A stretch of DNA of 64,000 nucleotides from Silurus meridionalis (taxonomy: Eukaryota; Chordata; Actinopteri; Siluriformes; Siluridae). The stretch covers positions 26,678,879-26,742,878 of the forward strand of contig NC_060891.1 of assembly GCF_014805685.1 (NCBI RefSeq), given 5' to 3'. Both the position numbers and the translations under genes were made by a program. The notes beneath the pieces were generated by a model, which saw only the letters and a program-made list of their open reading frames with translations, made no database searches and was not told the origin of the DNA. Positions 21,775 through 32,917 of this stretch are shown piece after piece. The first letter of the stretch is position 1; each line of letters starts with the position of its first letter.

Positions 21775-22529
21775 GAAATGTTCAAAAAGGGGGAATAGTA
21801 GATCATAGAATGAAAGAATAATAAATTAAAAAAACTAAAGATAAGTAATGTGCTTAAGAAAAAAAGTTTAAAAGAGTGGAAGAAAAAGGAAAAGTGGAAA
21901 AGTAAAGGAAGACATAAGACTGAACGAGGAAGGCATGCTGTGAAGGGAAACATTTACGACTTTGAATAGAGAACATGAAAAAGTGAGTGATGAAAACATC
22001 AGAAAAAAGATCAGGTGCTGAAATGAAAAGCGAAAAAACTGAAAAAGAAACAAGTCCTAAAACGAGCTGAAAAGCGTGAGAGATTGAAAAGCAAACAAGT
22101 GAAATGAAAAGGTAATAATGAAGAAGTTTAGGATGAGGGGGAAAATAATACTGAAGGAGTGGAGGGGAAGAACTGAATGAGTGAATGAATACTAAATATA
22201 GGCGTGTGAAAAGGAGAGCATGAGGATGAATAAGTCAGTGAGCGATGGATGGAGAAAGAGGAGGAGTAAATTATTACTGAAATGAAAAAAAGATGAATAA
22301 AGGAGTAAATTGATGTGTGGAAAAATAAAGAGGAAAGAGAAGAGAGGAAGACAAGAAAGAGGAGGGGAACAGAAGATGAGTGGAGTGATAGAGGAGGGAG
22401 ATTGCTTTGATTTTGTTTGTTCCTCCACTCCTCTCTTTTCCCTTTTTGTACTCTCCTCTTCTCTTGTTTTTTCTTATTATTTATTTTCCAATTTTCTCTT
22501 TTTGTTTTAATTCTCTTGTCCTTTATTCG

Positions 22530-22530
<1 letters not shown>
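21775..22530. other. Purine-rich tract followed by pyrimidine-rich DNA
   Basis: About 21775-22400 is strongly biased to A and G on the plus strand, with few long pyrimidine runs. About 22410-22530 is biased to T and C. Minus-strand Phe/Ser/Leu-rich frames here are compositional. No gene is seen. Confidence 0.6.
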
Positions 22531-22531
<1 letters not shown>

Positions 22532-22566
<35 letters not shown>

Positions 22567-22647
22567 TTGTCTCATTCTGAGATATGAATATAGTGTGTGA
22601 TTGTGATTGCATACTTCTATTTATTGGCTCATGTGTGTATATGTACA

Positions 22648-22679
<32 letters not shown>

Positions 22680-22680
22680 T
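22532..22680. repeat. Two (GT)n runs
   Basis: GT runs at 22532-22562 and about 22650-22680, separated by TG-rich sequence. Confidence 0.9.
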
Positions 22681-22797
22681 AAAGACATTTGCTGATTTAA
22701 AGTGCGTGCAAAAGCACGTTTGATTGCGTGCTTGTGTTATTTTATTGTGTGTGTGTGTGTATAAGTGTCCTTGCTACTTTTCTTATAGCTATAAACT

Positions 22798-24573
22798 TTA
22801 GAGCTGCACAAACCTCACACTTTCGACACACTTCCCACACACATTCCTCACACATACCTCACACATTCCTCACATGTACCTCACATTTCTTACACATAAT
22901 TCCCACATTCCTCACACATTTCTTACATTCCTCACATATCTAACACACATTCCTTATACGTTCATCATATGTTCCTCACACATTCCTCACACACTCCTCA
23001 CACTTTCCTCATACGTTTCTGACACATATCTCATACATTCCTTATACTTTCCTCTTATATACCTCATACATTCCTCATAGGTTTCTTACATGTTCCTTAC
23101 ATACTCTTCACACTTTGCTTCACACATTCCACATACATTCCACACATTTTTACACACATTTCTCACATTTCCCATAATCCTCACATTTCCCACACAATCC
23201 TCACACATTCCGCATATTTTCCTCATACACTTTCCTCAGATATTCCCCATATTTTCCTCACATGCATTTCTACATACCTCATACATTTCTCATAGGTTTC
23301 TTCCTCATTCCTCACACACTCCCCACATATTTTAAAATTTTCACGTGTTCCTCACATTTCCAAAACATTCCTCACACATTACTTACATTCCTCACATTTC
23401 TTACACATTCCTCACACATTCCTCACACATTCCTCACACATTCCTCACACACACACACACACACCTTAAACAGCCCTCACACATTCCTAATACGTTCCTC
23501 ACACAAACCTCTTACATTCCTTGTGCGTTTCTCCTCTATTTCTCACACATTCTTGACACATTTCTTAAACATTATTTACACATTTCCAACTCATTTCTCA
23601 CACATTCCGCATATTTTCCTCATACACTTTCCTCAGATATTCCCCATATATTCCTCACATGCATTTCTACATACCTCATACATTTCTCATAGGTTTCTTC
23701 CTCATTCCTCACACTCCCCACATATCTTAAAATTTCACATTTCCAAAACATTACTCATACATTACATTCCTCATACACGTTCCTTAAACATTCCTCAAAC
23801 ATTCATCATATATTCCTCACACACACACACACACACCTTAAACAGCCCTCACACATTCCTAATACGTTCCTCACACAAACCTCTTACATTCCTTGTGCGT
23901 TTCTCCTCTATTTCTCACACATTCTTGACACATTTCTTAAACATTATTTACACATTTCAACTCATTTCTCACATTTCCCACACAATCCTCACACATTTTT
24001 ACACATTCCTCACACATTACTTACACATTCCTCACACATTTCTTACATTCCTCACACATTTCTTACATTCCTTACACATTACTTAGACATTCCTCATGCA
24101 TTCCTCACACTTTTCTTACACATTTCTTATACATTCCCCACATTCCACACATTCCTTACACATTTCTTATACATTCCTCACACATTACTTAGACATTCCT
24201 CACACATTTCTTACACAACGCTCATACATATCTCAAACATTTTCGGCACATTCATCAAACATTTCCAAACAATTCTCACAATTTTCTTATGTATTCTTCA
24301 CACACTCCCCACACATATTTTAAAAATTTTCACGTGTTCCTCACACATTTCCAAACATTCCTCACACATTCCTCACACAATAATTATATTATCCTCACAC
24401 ACACACCTCACACATTCTTCATGCATTCCACATACATTCCTCACACTTTCCTTACACATTCATTATGCATTCCTTACACAATCCTCAAACATTCCTCACA
24501 CACTTCCCACACATTTCTTAAACATTTTCACACAATCTTCACACATTCCTCATATATTTCTTAGACATTCTTC
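22798..24573. repeat. CACACATTCCT satellite array
   Basis: A short unit of about 11-13 bases, CACACATTCCT(CA), repeats with variants such as CACATTTCTTA for almost 1.8 kb. A longer duplication is layered on it: 23207-23340 recurs at about 23604-23735, and 23460-23587 recurs at about 23832-23958. The offsets are about 397 and 372 bases. Ser/His/Thr/Phe-rich frames of up to 274 codons are by-products. The array abuts RTE copy 4. Confidence 0.92.
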
Positions 24574-25800
24574 ACATTAAATGTTGGTACTATGACTGGT
24601 AAAGGGAGAGAGGGAGCTGATACGATGGAGCTTAGACATTTAGATATGTTGTGTGTTCAGGAGACCAAGTGGAAAGGGAGTAAGACCAGGAGTATTGGAG
24701 GTGTTTAAACTGTTCTATCATGGTGTGGATAGAAAGAGAGATGGTGTAGGGGTAATTCTAAAGGAAGAGTACAGTAAGTGTGTAGTGGAGGTGAAGAGAG
24801 TTTCTGATAGGGTGATGATCATGAAGCTGGAAGTTGAAGGGGTGATGATAAATGTCATCAGTGCCTATGCTCCACATGTGGGTTGTGAGATGATGTGAGT
24901 TAGATGAAATGGTGGAGAGTAAACATAGGAATGCTTGGGGCAGACTTTAATGGGCATGTAGGTGAAGGGAACAGAGGTGATGAGGAGGTGATGGTAGGTA
25001 TGGCTTTAAGGAAAGGAATGTGGAAGGGCAGATGGTGGTAGATTTTGCTAAAGGATGGAAATGGCAGTGGTGAACACTTTTTAAGAACTATTTTAAGAAG
25101 AAGGAGGATCATAGGGTGACGTACAAGAGTGGAGGAAGGTGCACACAGGTGGACTATGTTCTATGTAGGAGACTGAAGGATTTTGGAGACTGTAAGGTGT
25201 TGGCGAGGGACAGTGAAGCTAGACAGCATCGGATGGTGGTTTGTAGGATGGTTTTGGAGGTGAAGAAAAGAGGAGGAAAGTGAGGACTGAAGGAAGAATA
25301 AGATAGTGGAAACTGAACGAGGAAGACTGTAGTGTGAGAAATAGAAAGGAAGACAAAGAGACGTGGTGGTGGAATGAGGAAGTGCAGGAGAGCATAAGGG
25401 GAAAGAGGTTGGAGACACACATTTGGGATCAGCAGAGAGATGAGAAAAGTAGGCAGGAGTACAAGGAGATGCAGCAGCAGGTAAAGAGGGATGTGGCAAA
25501 AGCCAAGGAAAAGGCATATGAGGAGCTGTAGGAGAAGCTGGACACTAAGGAAGGAGAAATGGATTTGTAGCGATTGGCCAGGCAGAGGAACCGAGCTGGG
25601 AAAGATGTGCTGCAAGTTAGAGCAATAAAGGATGGAGATGGAAATGTGTTGACTAGTGAGAAAAATGTGTTGAGAAGATGGAGGGAGGATTTTGAGCAGC
25701 TGATGAATGAGGAAAATAAGAGAGAGAGAAGGTTGGTTGATATGGAGATGGTAAAGCAAGAAGTGGCGACCCCTAATGGGAGCAGCTTAAAGAAGAAGGA
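24574..25800 (+). mobile_element. RTE-type LINE, copy 4 (reverse transcriptase deleted)
   Basis: Plus-strand RTE. It begins at 'TTAAATGTTGGTACTATGAC', the start of the endonuclease domain, and runs through it with frameshifts: frame 24653-24898 has 'DGVGVILKEEYSK' and 'VISAYAPHVGCE', followed by linker frames 25334-25531 and 25574-25825. Near 25762 it jumps from 'GGTAAAGCAAGAAGT' to 'GGCGACCCCTAATGGGAGC', the LINE's 3' end, so the catalytic core is missing. The tail is AAG-rich. Confidence 0.85.
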
Positions 25801-25969
25801 TAAGAGTCTGTTTTTCTTTGATTAGCATGACTCAGTTTAATTCAGATTAGCGTGATTTAGTTCACTTTGGTCAGTGCTCTTTAGTTTAAAGGTAAACGAA
25901 AGGTGTTTTATTTACATTTTACTGATGTTTTATTGACATCAAGAGTGTGATTATAAATCTATAAACAAT

Positions 25970-28060
25970 ACAGAACACTGGAGAGAGAGAACTAACATGA
26001 GCACTGGAGTGTAAGATTATGAGTGATGATCTTTCTACAGTCTTATACAGTCATTTGAGGTTATGGAACCAGGAGCTACTGAGCAACTCATAAAATAGCT
26101 CAACATTTGCAAACATCACAGATCCAACACCAGCTTCTCCATGCCAGAGCCTTTAAACACTCAAAGAGGACCAGTGTTTAAACGCCTCATGAGGTGGAAT
26201 CCAAATGGCGCTGGTACGTCTCTAGATGTTTCAGGATGTTTGCGGGTCGGCATCTACTTCTTTCAAGGTCCATAATCTGCATGAGGTGGGACGCGACTGG
26301 GGCTGGAGCAACCTCAGGAAGCCTCGGGATGGGGAGAGAAAGAGAAGCAGTGGAAAGGAATTAGCGTAGCTGCTGTTCATGATATTAACAAGCACAAGTT
26401 GATAATGTGCATGTGATCAGATGTTCTGGAGCACAAGTTTATGATGTAATGTGTGTTATGTGTAGATCTTGCTAAAAAGATATGTTTTTAATCTGCATTT
26501 AAACTGGGAGAGTGTGTCTGAGCCCCGAACACTGTCAGGAAGACTATTCCAGAGTTTAGGAGCTAAATGTGAGAATGTTCTACCACCTTTAGTGGACTTT
26601 GCTATGCTAGGAACTACTAGAAGTCCAGAGTTTTGAGATTTGAAGGAGTGTGATGGATTGTAGCATGTTAGAAGACTGGAGAGATACATGGGAGACATGC
26701 ATTACTATAGTCCAGTCTGGAGGTCATGAACGCATGGACGAGCTTCTCTATATCAGATATAGACAACATTTATGACACACATATGATATTCAAAAGACAA
26801 GTTAGTGTCTAAAATAACACCCAGGTATTTTACTGTTGAACTAGTAGTTACAGAACATCCTTCTAAATGCAGGTTGAAATGCTGGAGCTTCTGTGTACTG
26901 GTTTTTGGGCCAATAAGCAAAATCTCTGTCTTATCAGAATTTAATAATAGAAAGTTATGAGTCATCCAATCTTTTAATTCTTTAACACACTCAGTTATCG
27001 AGCCAATTGAGTGTATCGTTTGGTATATAGTTGGGTATCATCTAATAATCTTCTAGTGTCTTCTAATAATATTTCTCAAGGGAAGCATGTATATTGTGAA
27101 AAGCAGGGGTCCTAGAACTGAAACTTGTGGCACCCATAATTTACTTGCATTAACCAGGATAGCTCTCAATTAAAGTCTAAAAAAATAGTAACAATCAGAC
27201 AGGTAGAATTTAAACCAGCTTAATTCCTGTCCCTGAATGCCGATGTAATTCTGTAAGCGATCCAGGAGAAGATCATGATCTATAGTGTTAAATGCAGCAT
27301 CAAGATCTAGTAGAACTAACAGAGAGATGTAGCCTTGGTCTGAAGCTAAAAACAGGTCATTAGTGATTTTAACTAGATCAGTTTCTGTGCTATGATGGGG
27401 CCTAAAACCTGACTGAAAACCTTTTCTAAAATCTTAGACATAAATGGGAGATTTGAAATTGGTCTGTAATTTGATAGTGTGTTTGGATCCAAATGAGGTT
27501 TTATAATAAGGGGCGTAATAACTGCTAATTTGAGGGATTTAGGGACGTGACCTAAAGATAGTGAGGAGTTAATAATATTCAGAAGAGGCTCACCAGCTGT
27601 ATATAACACTTCTTTCAGTAGTTTAGGAGGAATGGGATCTAACTGACATGATGTTGATTTAGCTTTTGAAATAACATCATATCACATCACATCATCCTGT
27701 CCTGTACGTGTAAAGCAGTGTAGTTGTGGAGTTTTAGGTGAAATTGGGTCAGGAGATGATCTTAGAGGTTGGACCTCCACAATTGTTTTTCTAATACTAT
27801 CAATTGTTTCAGTGAAGAAATTCATAAAGTCCTCACTAATAAACTGTGATGGAACACATTTTTCAGATACCTCATTTGTTGTTAATTTAGCTTCTGTACT
27901 GAAAAGGAACCTGGTTTTTGTTTTTGTTGTTTTTTATAAGTTTGCTCAGGTGTTCAGCTCCAGCACTGTCTTTATACGCCATTCAAAATACCTCCAATTT
28001 AGTTTTCCTCCATTTTCTCTCCAGATTACGGGCTGCTCTCTTGAGGGCACGTGTATGACT
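25970..28060 (-). pseudogene. L2-like LINE, reverse transcriptase remnant
   Basis: Minus-strand frames line up in LINE order. At about 28000 'RAARNLERKWRKTKLEVF' is the linker before the reverse transcriptase. Frame 27373-27609 has 'SLGHVPKSLKLAVITPL' and 'TLSNYRPISNLPFMSKILEK'. Frame 26753-26965 has 'LLLNSDKTEILLIGPK' and 'STVKYLGVILDTNLSF'. Frame 26456-26698 has 'RTFSHLAPKLWNSLPDSVR'. These blocks are characteristic of the L2/CR1 group. The endonuclease is absent (5' truncation near 28060), and stops and gaps separate the pieces. About 25970-26450 would be its 3' UTR. Confidence 0.8.
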
Positions 28061-28175
28061 ATTATACCATGATGCACAATAGATGGTCACGGGTTCAAGC
28101 CTCAGTATTGCCAAGCTGCCGCTCTCAGGCCCTTGACCGAATGTGCTCCTGTGCTTTATGAAAGATATGTTGGTA
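28061..28175 (+). mobile_element. SINE family S, partial copy
   Basis: 'GGTCACGGGTTCAAGCCTCA' resembles a B box, and 'TGCCAAGCTGCCGCT' and 'CAGGCCCTTGACCGAATG' match the family S body. The 5' part is absent. It abuts the 5' truncation point of the L2-like element. Confidence 0.55.
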
Positions 28176-28236
28176 AAAGTTGATTTGAAAAACGACAAGG
28201 AACAGGAAGTTGATTCTCAAAAACAGTGCAGACATT

Positions 28237-29390
28237 ATAAAAGTGTGAGGTGGCATCAAAAGGTTTTGAGACTAGCTTTGTTTACAAGAAAGTACAGTGG
28301 AACCCGGTTATCTCGCCCTCGGTTACCTCGACAACCCTATTAAGTCGACGTTTTTGAAGTGGAACCGCCAAATTCTCGCTTTTTCTAAGCATTTTTTATC
28401 GGTTATGTCGACTTTTTTTATGTCGCCGAACCCTAATATCTCGAGCACAAGGGGGGAAAAATTTGCCATTTAACGTCGGTTATCTCGGTGCAGCCGCAGA
28501 AGAACTTCATGAAGTGGCGGAAAAATCAAGCCTTACAGCTGCTACAGGTGTTGTATTGTATACTGGTGAATCTCTGCTGTTAGTTAGTGCTAGTGTTCGT
28601 AGTGTTAGTAGGGGCGCGCGGCTTTGGGAAGAAAAGCGCAGCCGTTGAGAGAGTGCCGGTGGGAAGACACGTACCGGGATACGCATGCGCGATAACAACG
28701 ACCACCGTGAACCAACATATACCAACAATAACGGACAGTGAGAGTGTGGAAGTTTAAATAGGAGCTGGTGATGATGCTAAACGAGCACCATATGTGAGAA
28801 AGCGGCCGAGAAAGCACCTGCCACGCTGAAGGGTGCCAAAGGGGGCGTGGCAGATGGATTCCTGATAGATAAACATGTACTGTATTTGTATAGCATGCCT
28901 TCATCAAACAAATCGCGGCAACGCTGTTGTGTAAAAAAACCCTTCAAAAACACGTGCATGCACATTCTCATTTATTAACACACATCATGTACATAAAGAA
29001 ATTTCAAGCACGTTAATATATTGCCGCCATTTAGATTTTCGTTTATCTCGATCATCGGTTATCTCAATGCTTTCTGGCGACCCCCTAGGACATCTACATA
29101 ACCGGGTTCCACTGTACTTTATTAATCTGCACACTATCACCTTCAAAATAGTTCCCTTGCACAGCAAAACAGTGCTACCAGCATTTCTACCACTTCTGGA
29201 AAGTGTCCTGGAATTCTTCTTTTCGAAGTGCGTCAAGCACCTTCTGCGATTCGCAACGGTTCTCCGCAATGGTGTCAAAACGGCGACCTTTGAGCTGGAT
29301 TTTCATCTTCGGGAAGAGGGCGAAGTCCACATAAACCAAACCTGGTGAATAGGTTGGGTGCAGATGTGAGGTCAGGTTGTTTTACGCAAG
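28237..29390 (-). mobile_element. Mariner-type transposon, copy 1, interrupted
   Basis: The left end 'GAGGTGGCATCAAAAGGTTT' resembles the 47.1-47.5 kb mariner ends. Minus-strand text at about 29140-29350 reads 'FALFPKMKIQLKGRRFDT' and 'ESQKVLDALRKEEFQ', the C-terminal part of a mariner transposase, where the preceding Pro-x-Leu-x-x-x-Asp-Phe block holds the last catalytic Asp in live enzymes. The element is truncated and split by a pogo-like insertion at 28295-29114. Its right edge is not certain. Confidence 0.7.
28295..29114. mobile_element. Pogo/Tigger-like non-autonomous transposon
   Basis: It starts CAGTGGAACCCGGTTATCTC and ends with the inverted form 'CATAACCGGGTTCCACTG'. TA flanks both ends (28293-28294, 29115-29116), in the context AAGTA on the left and TACTT on the right. 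Length is 820 bases. The interior repeats words of the TIR (GGTTATCTCGG, TTATGTCGA), as in other pogo-like miniatures. No transposase is encoded; open frames inside are short and unlike any DDE protein. Confidence 0.85.
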
Positions 29391-29474
29391 AAACTCACGT
29401 GTGAGGAGAGCTCAGTGACAGGGTGTGCATGTGCTTAGAATAGCACCAGTTGCCTGGATGGAAACCAGTAACTA

Positions 29475-29570
29475 AAGAAGTGGTAAATCAGTAGTTAAGG
29501 CTCTGGATTACTGATAGGAAAGTCGGGAGTTTGAGTGCCGGTATCACCAAGCTGTTCCCCTTTTTTTAAG
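29475..29570 (+). mobile_element. SINE family S, 5' part
   Basis: 'AAGTGGTAAATCAGTAGTTA', 'GGCTCTGGATTACTGATAGG', 'GGGAGTTTGAGTGCCGG' and 'ATCACCAAGCTG' follow the tRNA-like head order of family S. The 3' half is missing. Confidence 0.65.
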
Positions 29571-29574
29571 CAAT

Positions 29575-30059
29575 ATGGTGTTCAACGATGAAGACAGATG
29601 GCTTTTATATTAAGCTCGGGTGCACAATGAGCAGTTTCAGATACACTTGAATTGGCCACTGGGTCATTAGAGAGTGTAGTAAGGGTATCTGCGGTCACAC
29701 CTGCTGGGATCAGCTGGGATTACACCACATTTCCAGCATTTCTGAGAGCTGTTTATTCAGTCAGTGCTGGGAAATGATTACCAGTGAATCAAACAATGCC
29801 TTATCATCCCTCCATTAAAATTCGCTCTTATTAAAGAATAATGCAATGCTTATTATGAGGAACACAGGAGGAGTGTGTAGAGTTAGTGATGCGGAGACAA
29901 CAAAAATCATTTTATAGTTTTAATTCTTGTGTGTATCTGAAGGGGGAAAAAAGTTGTATATTATTATAATGTGGTGTTTAAAAACGGTGTATGACTTGCT
30001 CTGAATTTTGTGGCGTGGATAAAAGTTGATTGAGTTGGTTGTGATTTTAGATCGGTCGT
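29575..30059. other. Unassigned sequence
   Basis: The text near 29660-29720 ('CAGCTGGGATTACACC') is unassigned. No gene is seen. Confidence 0.4.
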
Positions 30060-30590
30060 CAGTGAACATCCCACCCCATATTCAGTCTCTACTTGCTGTT
30101 GTATTAAGCTCCATTCTTCTGGGAAGATGTTCCACTAGATTTTTGCACAGGTGAGGTGAGGAGGCCTGGGGTATAGCCACCATTTACATTCATCCCAAAG
30201 GTGTTCAATAGGGTTTAGAGCTTTGAAGCAGGAGATCTTTCACTCCAACCCATGTAAAGCATCTCTTCTTGGAGAATTACATTTACTTTCTTACAGTTCA
30301 TCACTCATCACTTTTGGACATTTGTGTTTATCACCTGCAATTGTGTAGTAAAGTCAGGTACTGATGTAGGTGAGGAGGTCTGAGGTGCAGCCAGCATTCA
30401 CAATTATCCCAAAGGGTTTAAGTAGGGATGAGACCAGAACTCACTTTGTGCACAGGGGCATCGTCATGCTGGAACAGGTTTGCGCTTCCAAGTTCGAGTG
30501 AACACAAAATTTTATTATACAGCATCTATATACAGATGTCTGATCCAGAACAGTTTGGAGCAGAACCGTTTTCTAACACTTTTGGACATA
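30060..30590 (+). mobile_element. Tc1-like family T copy (duplicated interior)
   Basis: Contains 'CTTCTGGGAAGATGTTCCAC', 'GGTGAGGAGGCCTGGGG', 'GGTGTTCAATAGGGTTTAGA', then a second pass through 'CAGGTACTGATGTAGGTGAG' and 'CATCGTCATGCTGGAACAGG'. The interior is therefore represented twice. No coding frame survives. Confidence 0.65.
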
Positions 30591-30604
30591 AAGTGTTGAT
30601 ACCG

Positions 30605-30725
30605 TCCAAACACCACCAAGATGCCACTGTTGGGCCCTTGAGCAAGGCCCTGAGCATGTGTAGAAATGAGAATTGCAAGTCTTTATCTAGATAACGGGCT
30701 TCTGCCAAATACAATAAATACAATA
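30605..30725 (+). mobile_element. SINE family S, 3' part
   Basis: 'CACCAAGATGCCACTGTTGG', 'GCCCTTGAGCAAGGCCCTGA' and 'GGGCTTCTGCCAAATACA' are the family S body and tail. The tRNA-like head is missing. Confidence 0.7.
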
Positions 30726-31032
30726 GTTACTTGTTCATCAGGGTGTTTTTTCTGTGAGATCGATGACGTAAACAGGAAGCAGTCACATAGTTATTGAATC
30801 AGCCCATTGGTCTTCTGGAGCGTTATAATTTTCAAATGAAAAAACTAAAGGATTGTGTAAGCAGATACTAAATGATGCACTGAAAGCAATGTATTGAGGT
30901 TTTTTCCATCACTAAACGTGTTTGTAATCCTCACGCCACCACGCCATGATTTATGCATGCGGCACTTTTTATTATTTTTTTGGAGACGAATCTGAGAGAC
31001 TGGCTCTTGCCTGTGTTATTTTTGATTTGGTA

Positions 31033-31099
<67 letters not shown>

Positions 31100-31505
31100 T
31101 GTATGTGTGACACTCACAGCTCTTTTATCAGCCCAATTTACACCTCAGGAGCTATAAATCTTTTTTTTTTTTTTTGTGTATTTTTTGCTCACTTTCAATT
31201 CCATTAAAGCAAATGGAAAGAACGTATGATGTAATTATTTTGTTGCCAAACGATTACGATGTAAGAGCAATAAAACACTTTGGCTAGTGCTGTTATAGAA
31301 AATATTATATATATACTGTATATAGAGTCTATTAGAGTCTATTGCTGTCTCTTTACACTGCTGTAGTATCTGTTTCTTCAGTGTAGATTACAAGTGCGCA
31401 TGTGCAAGTCATATAGAGGAGTGTATAAGTATGTGATTTGAGACACAGTCCCGTATTTTCAACGTGTGAACATTTTTATCCCTTTTGAACGTTTCCACAT
31501 TTTCA

Positions 31506-31507
<2 letters not shown>
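30726..31507. other. Unassigned sequence with a long (GT)n run
   Basis: A GT run occupies about 31036-31096. Flanking DNA shows no gene. A T run lies at about 31162-31175. Confidence 0.5.
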
Positions 31508-31558
<51 letters not shown>

Positions 31559-31658
31559 CTTGTTTGAGCGATGGCTGCATGATACCATGAGATGGTGCTA
31601 TCGCCTGCTTTTAACACACCTCCATACACACACTTACGCCATCCTTTGTCAGTCCCCC

Positions 31659-31718
<60 letters not shown>

Positions 31719-31868
31719 GCATTGAATTAAACCGGGATTCTGCTTTCCCACATCTCTCCTACCTCTCCAACATCTCCTCATTCTCCTCACTTCCTTTTTT
31801 ATGTCAGAGCTGCAAGATCCGGACGCTTCCTTTTTCCTGATTAACACCCCGAGTCCTGCAGAATATTA

Positions 31869-31921
<53 letters not shown>
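31508..31921. repeat. Cluster of opposed (GT)n and (CA)n tracts
   Basis: (GT)n at about 31508-31556, (CA)n at about 31662-31714 and (CA)n at about 31872-31921. The first is the inverted complement of the other two. The open frames here are produced by the repeats. Confidence 0.93.
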
Positions 31922-31925
<4 letters not shown>

Positions 31926-32047
31926 GTGTTCATTATTCATCCAGCAGTGTATTTACCTCATTAACTGTACCAGGTGTTATAATGCTAAACATTTTCAGGT
32001 TGCAGATGAACTGAAGTAGCCGTGATGTTCTTCATGTACTCTATCTA

Positions 32048-32085
<38 letters not shown>

Positions 32086-32175
32086 CGTCAAACCATCCAT
32101 CCATCAATCTATTTGTCTATAAACTTATGTTGAAAAATGTTCTCACAGTGGGAAGAATAAAGGTATATATTATCG

Positions 32176-32206
<31 letters not shown>

Positions 32207-32917
32207 TATGGTGTTGTGCATCTCTGTGTGGGAGATGAACTGGAGAAGTCGTGATGTTCTCCATGTTCTCCACACTGAGTCTGGATCTAGCATCATGGAC
32301 ATGTTTGCAGATTAAATCCTGTTTTAAATCCTTTAATTTGTGGCTAATAAGCAGCAGACGGACGTTTTGTGTGCAGAACTCTACACATCATACGTCACAG
32401 AGACTTGATTCCCAGCCCTTATATTCACTATTTATCTCAATCCACACGTCACTGTTCGGCTATGAATAGATTATGAATGGCGGATCGACGTAATGATGGT
32501 TAGGTTTGTTTCTAGCTGGCGTTTTGTTAGCTACTGTAGGTAGCCGGAGTGTAATGGAAGTGTCTTTATTGATCATTAAATAATAAGGCAGTGCTCCAGG
32601 ATCGTAAACTTTTATTTGTCTCTTGGACAGCTTGTTCCGGAAAAATGCTGCTCATCAGAGCTGTCGTTTTAATTCTTTCCAAATAAACTCCACAGATAAC
32701 GTTGTCTTCTTTCCTGCATCTCTACATCACCTTTTCCAATTGTGACTGATTGTTCTGAGTGTTTAAATAACAGTGATGACACACATCAACCTAAAGCAGT
32801 TTTACTGTGGTGATAGAACCTGGTTATAAACAAACGAAAAAAGATTAGGTTAAAGTGTGAGAGTTTAAAGCACAGTTAATATTTACACCAATCAGATGAT
32901 TTTTCATAATTTTAACC
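31922..32917. other. Unassigned sequence with TCTG tetranucleotide runs
   Basis: Short (CTGT)n runs occur at about 32049-32080 and 32178-32205. Two segments near 32015-32035 and 32236-32260 share 'GTGATGTTCT', hinting at a small local duplication. No gene. Confidence 0.5.

Noticed and set aside
23262..24086. 274-codon Ser/His/Thr frame
   Set aside because: By-product of the CACATTCCT satellite.
22798..24573. CRISPR-like array
   Set aside because: Units are very short, contiguous and without unique spacers; no cas genes, and the host looks eukaryotic.
28237..29390. Retroviral or viral origin of nested elements
   Set aside because: No LTRs, gag, pol or env text; the ends and TA flanks fit DNA transposons.
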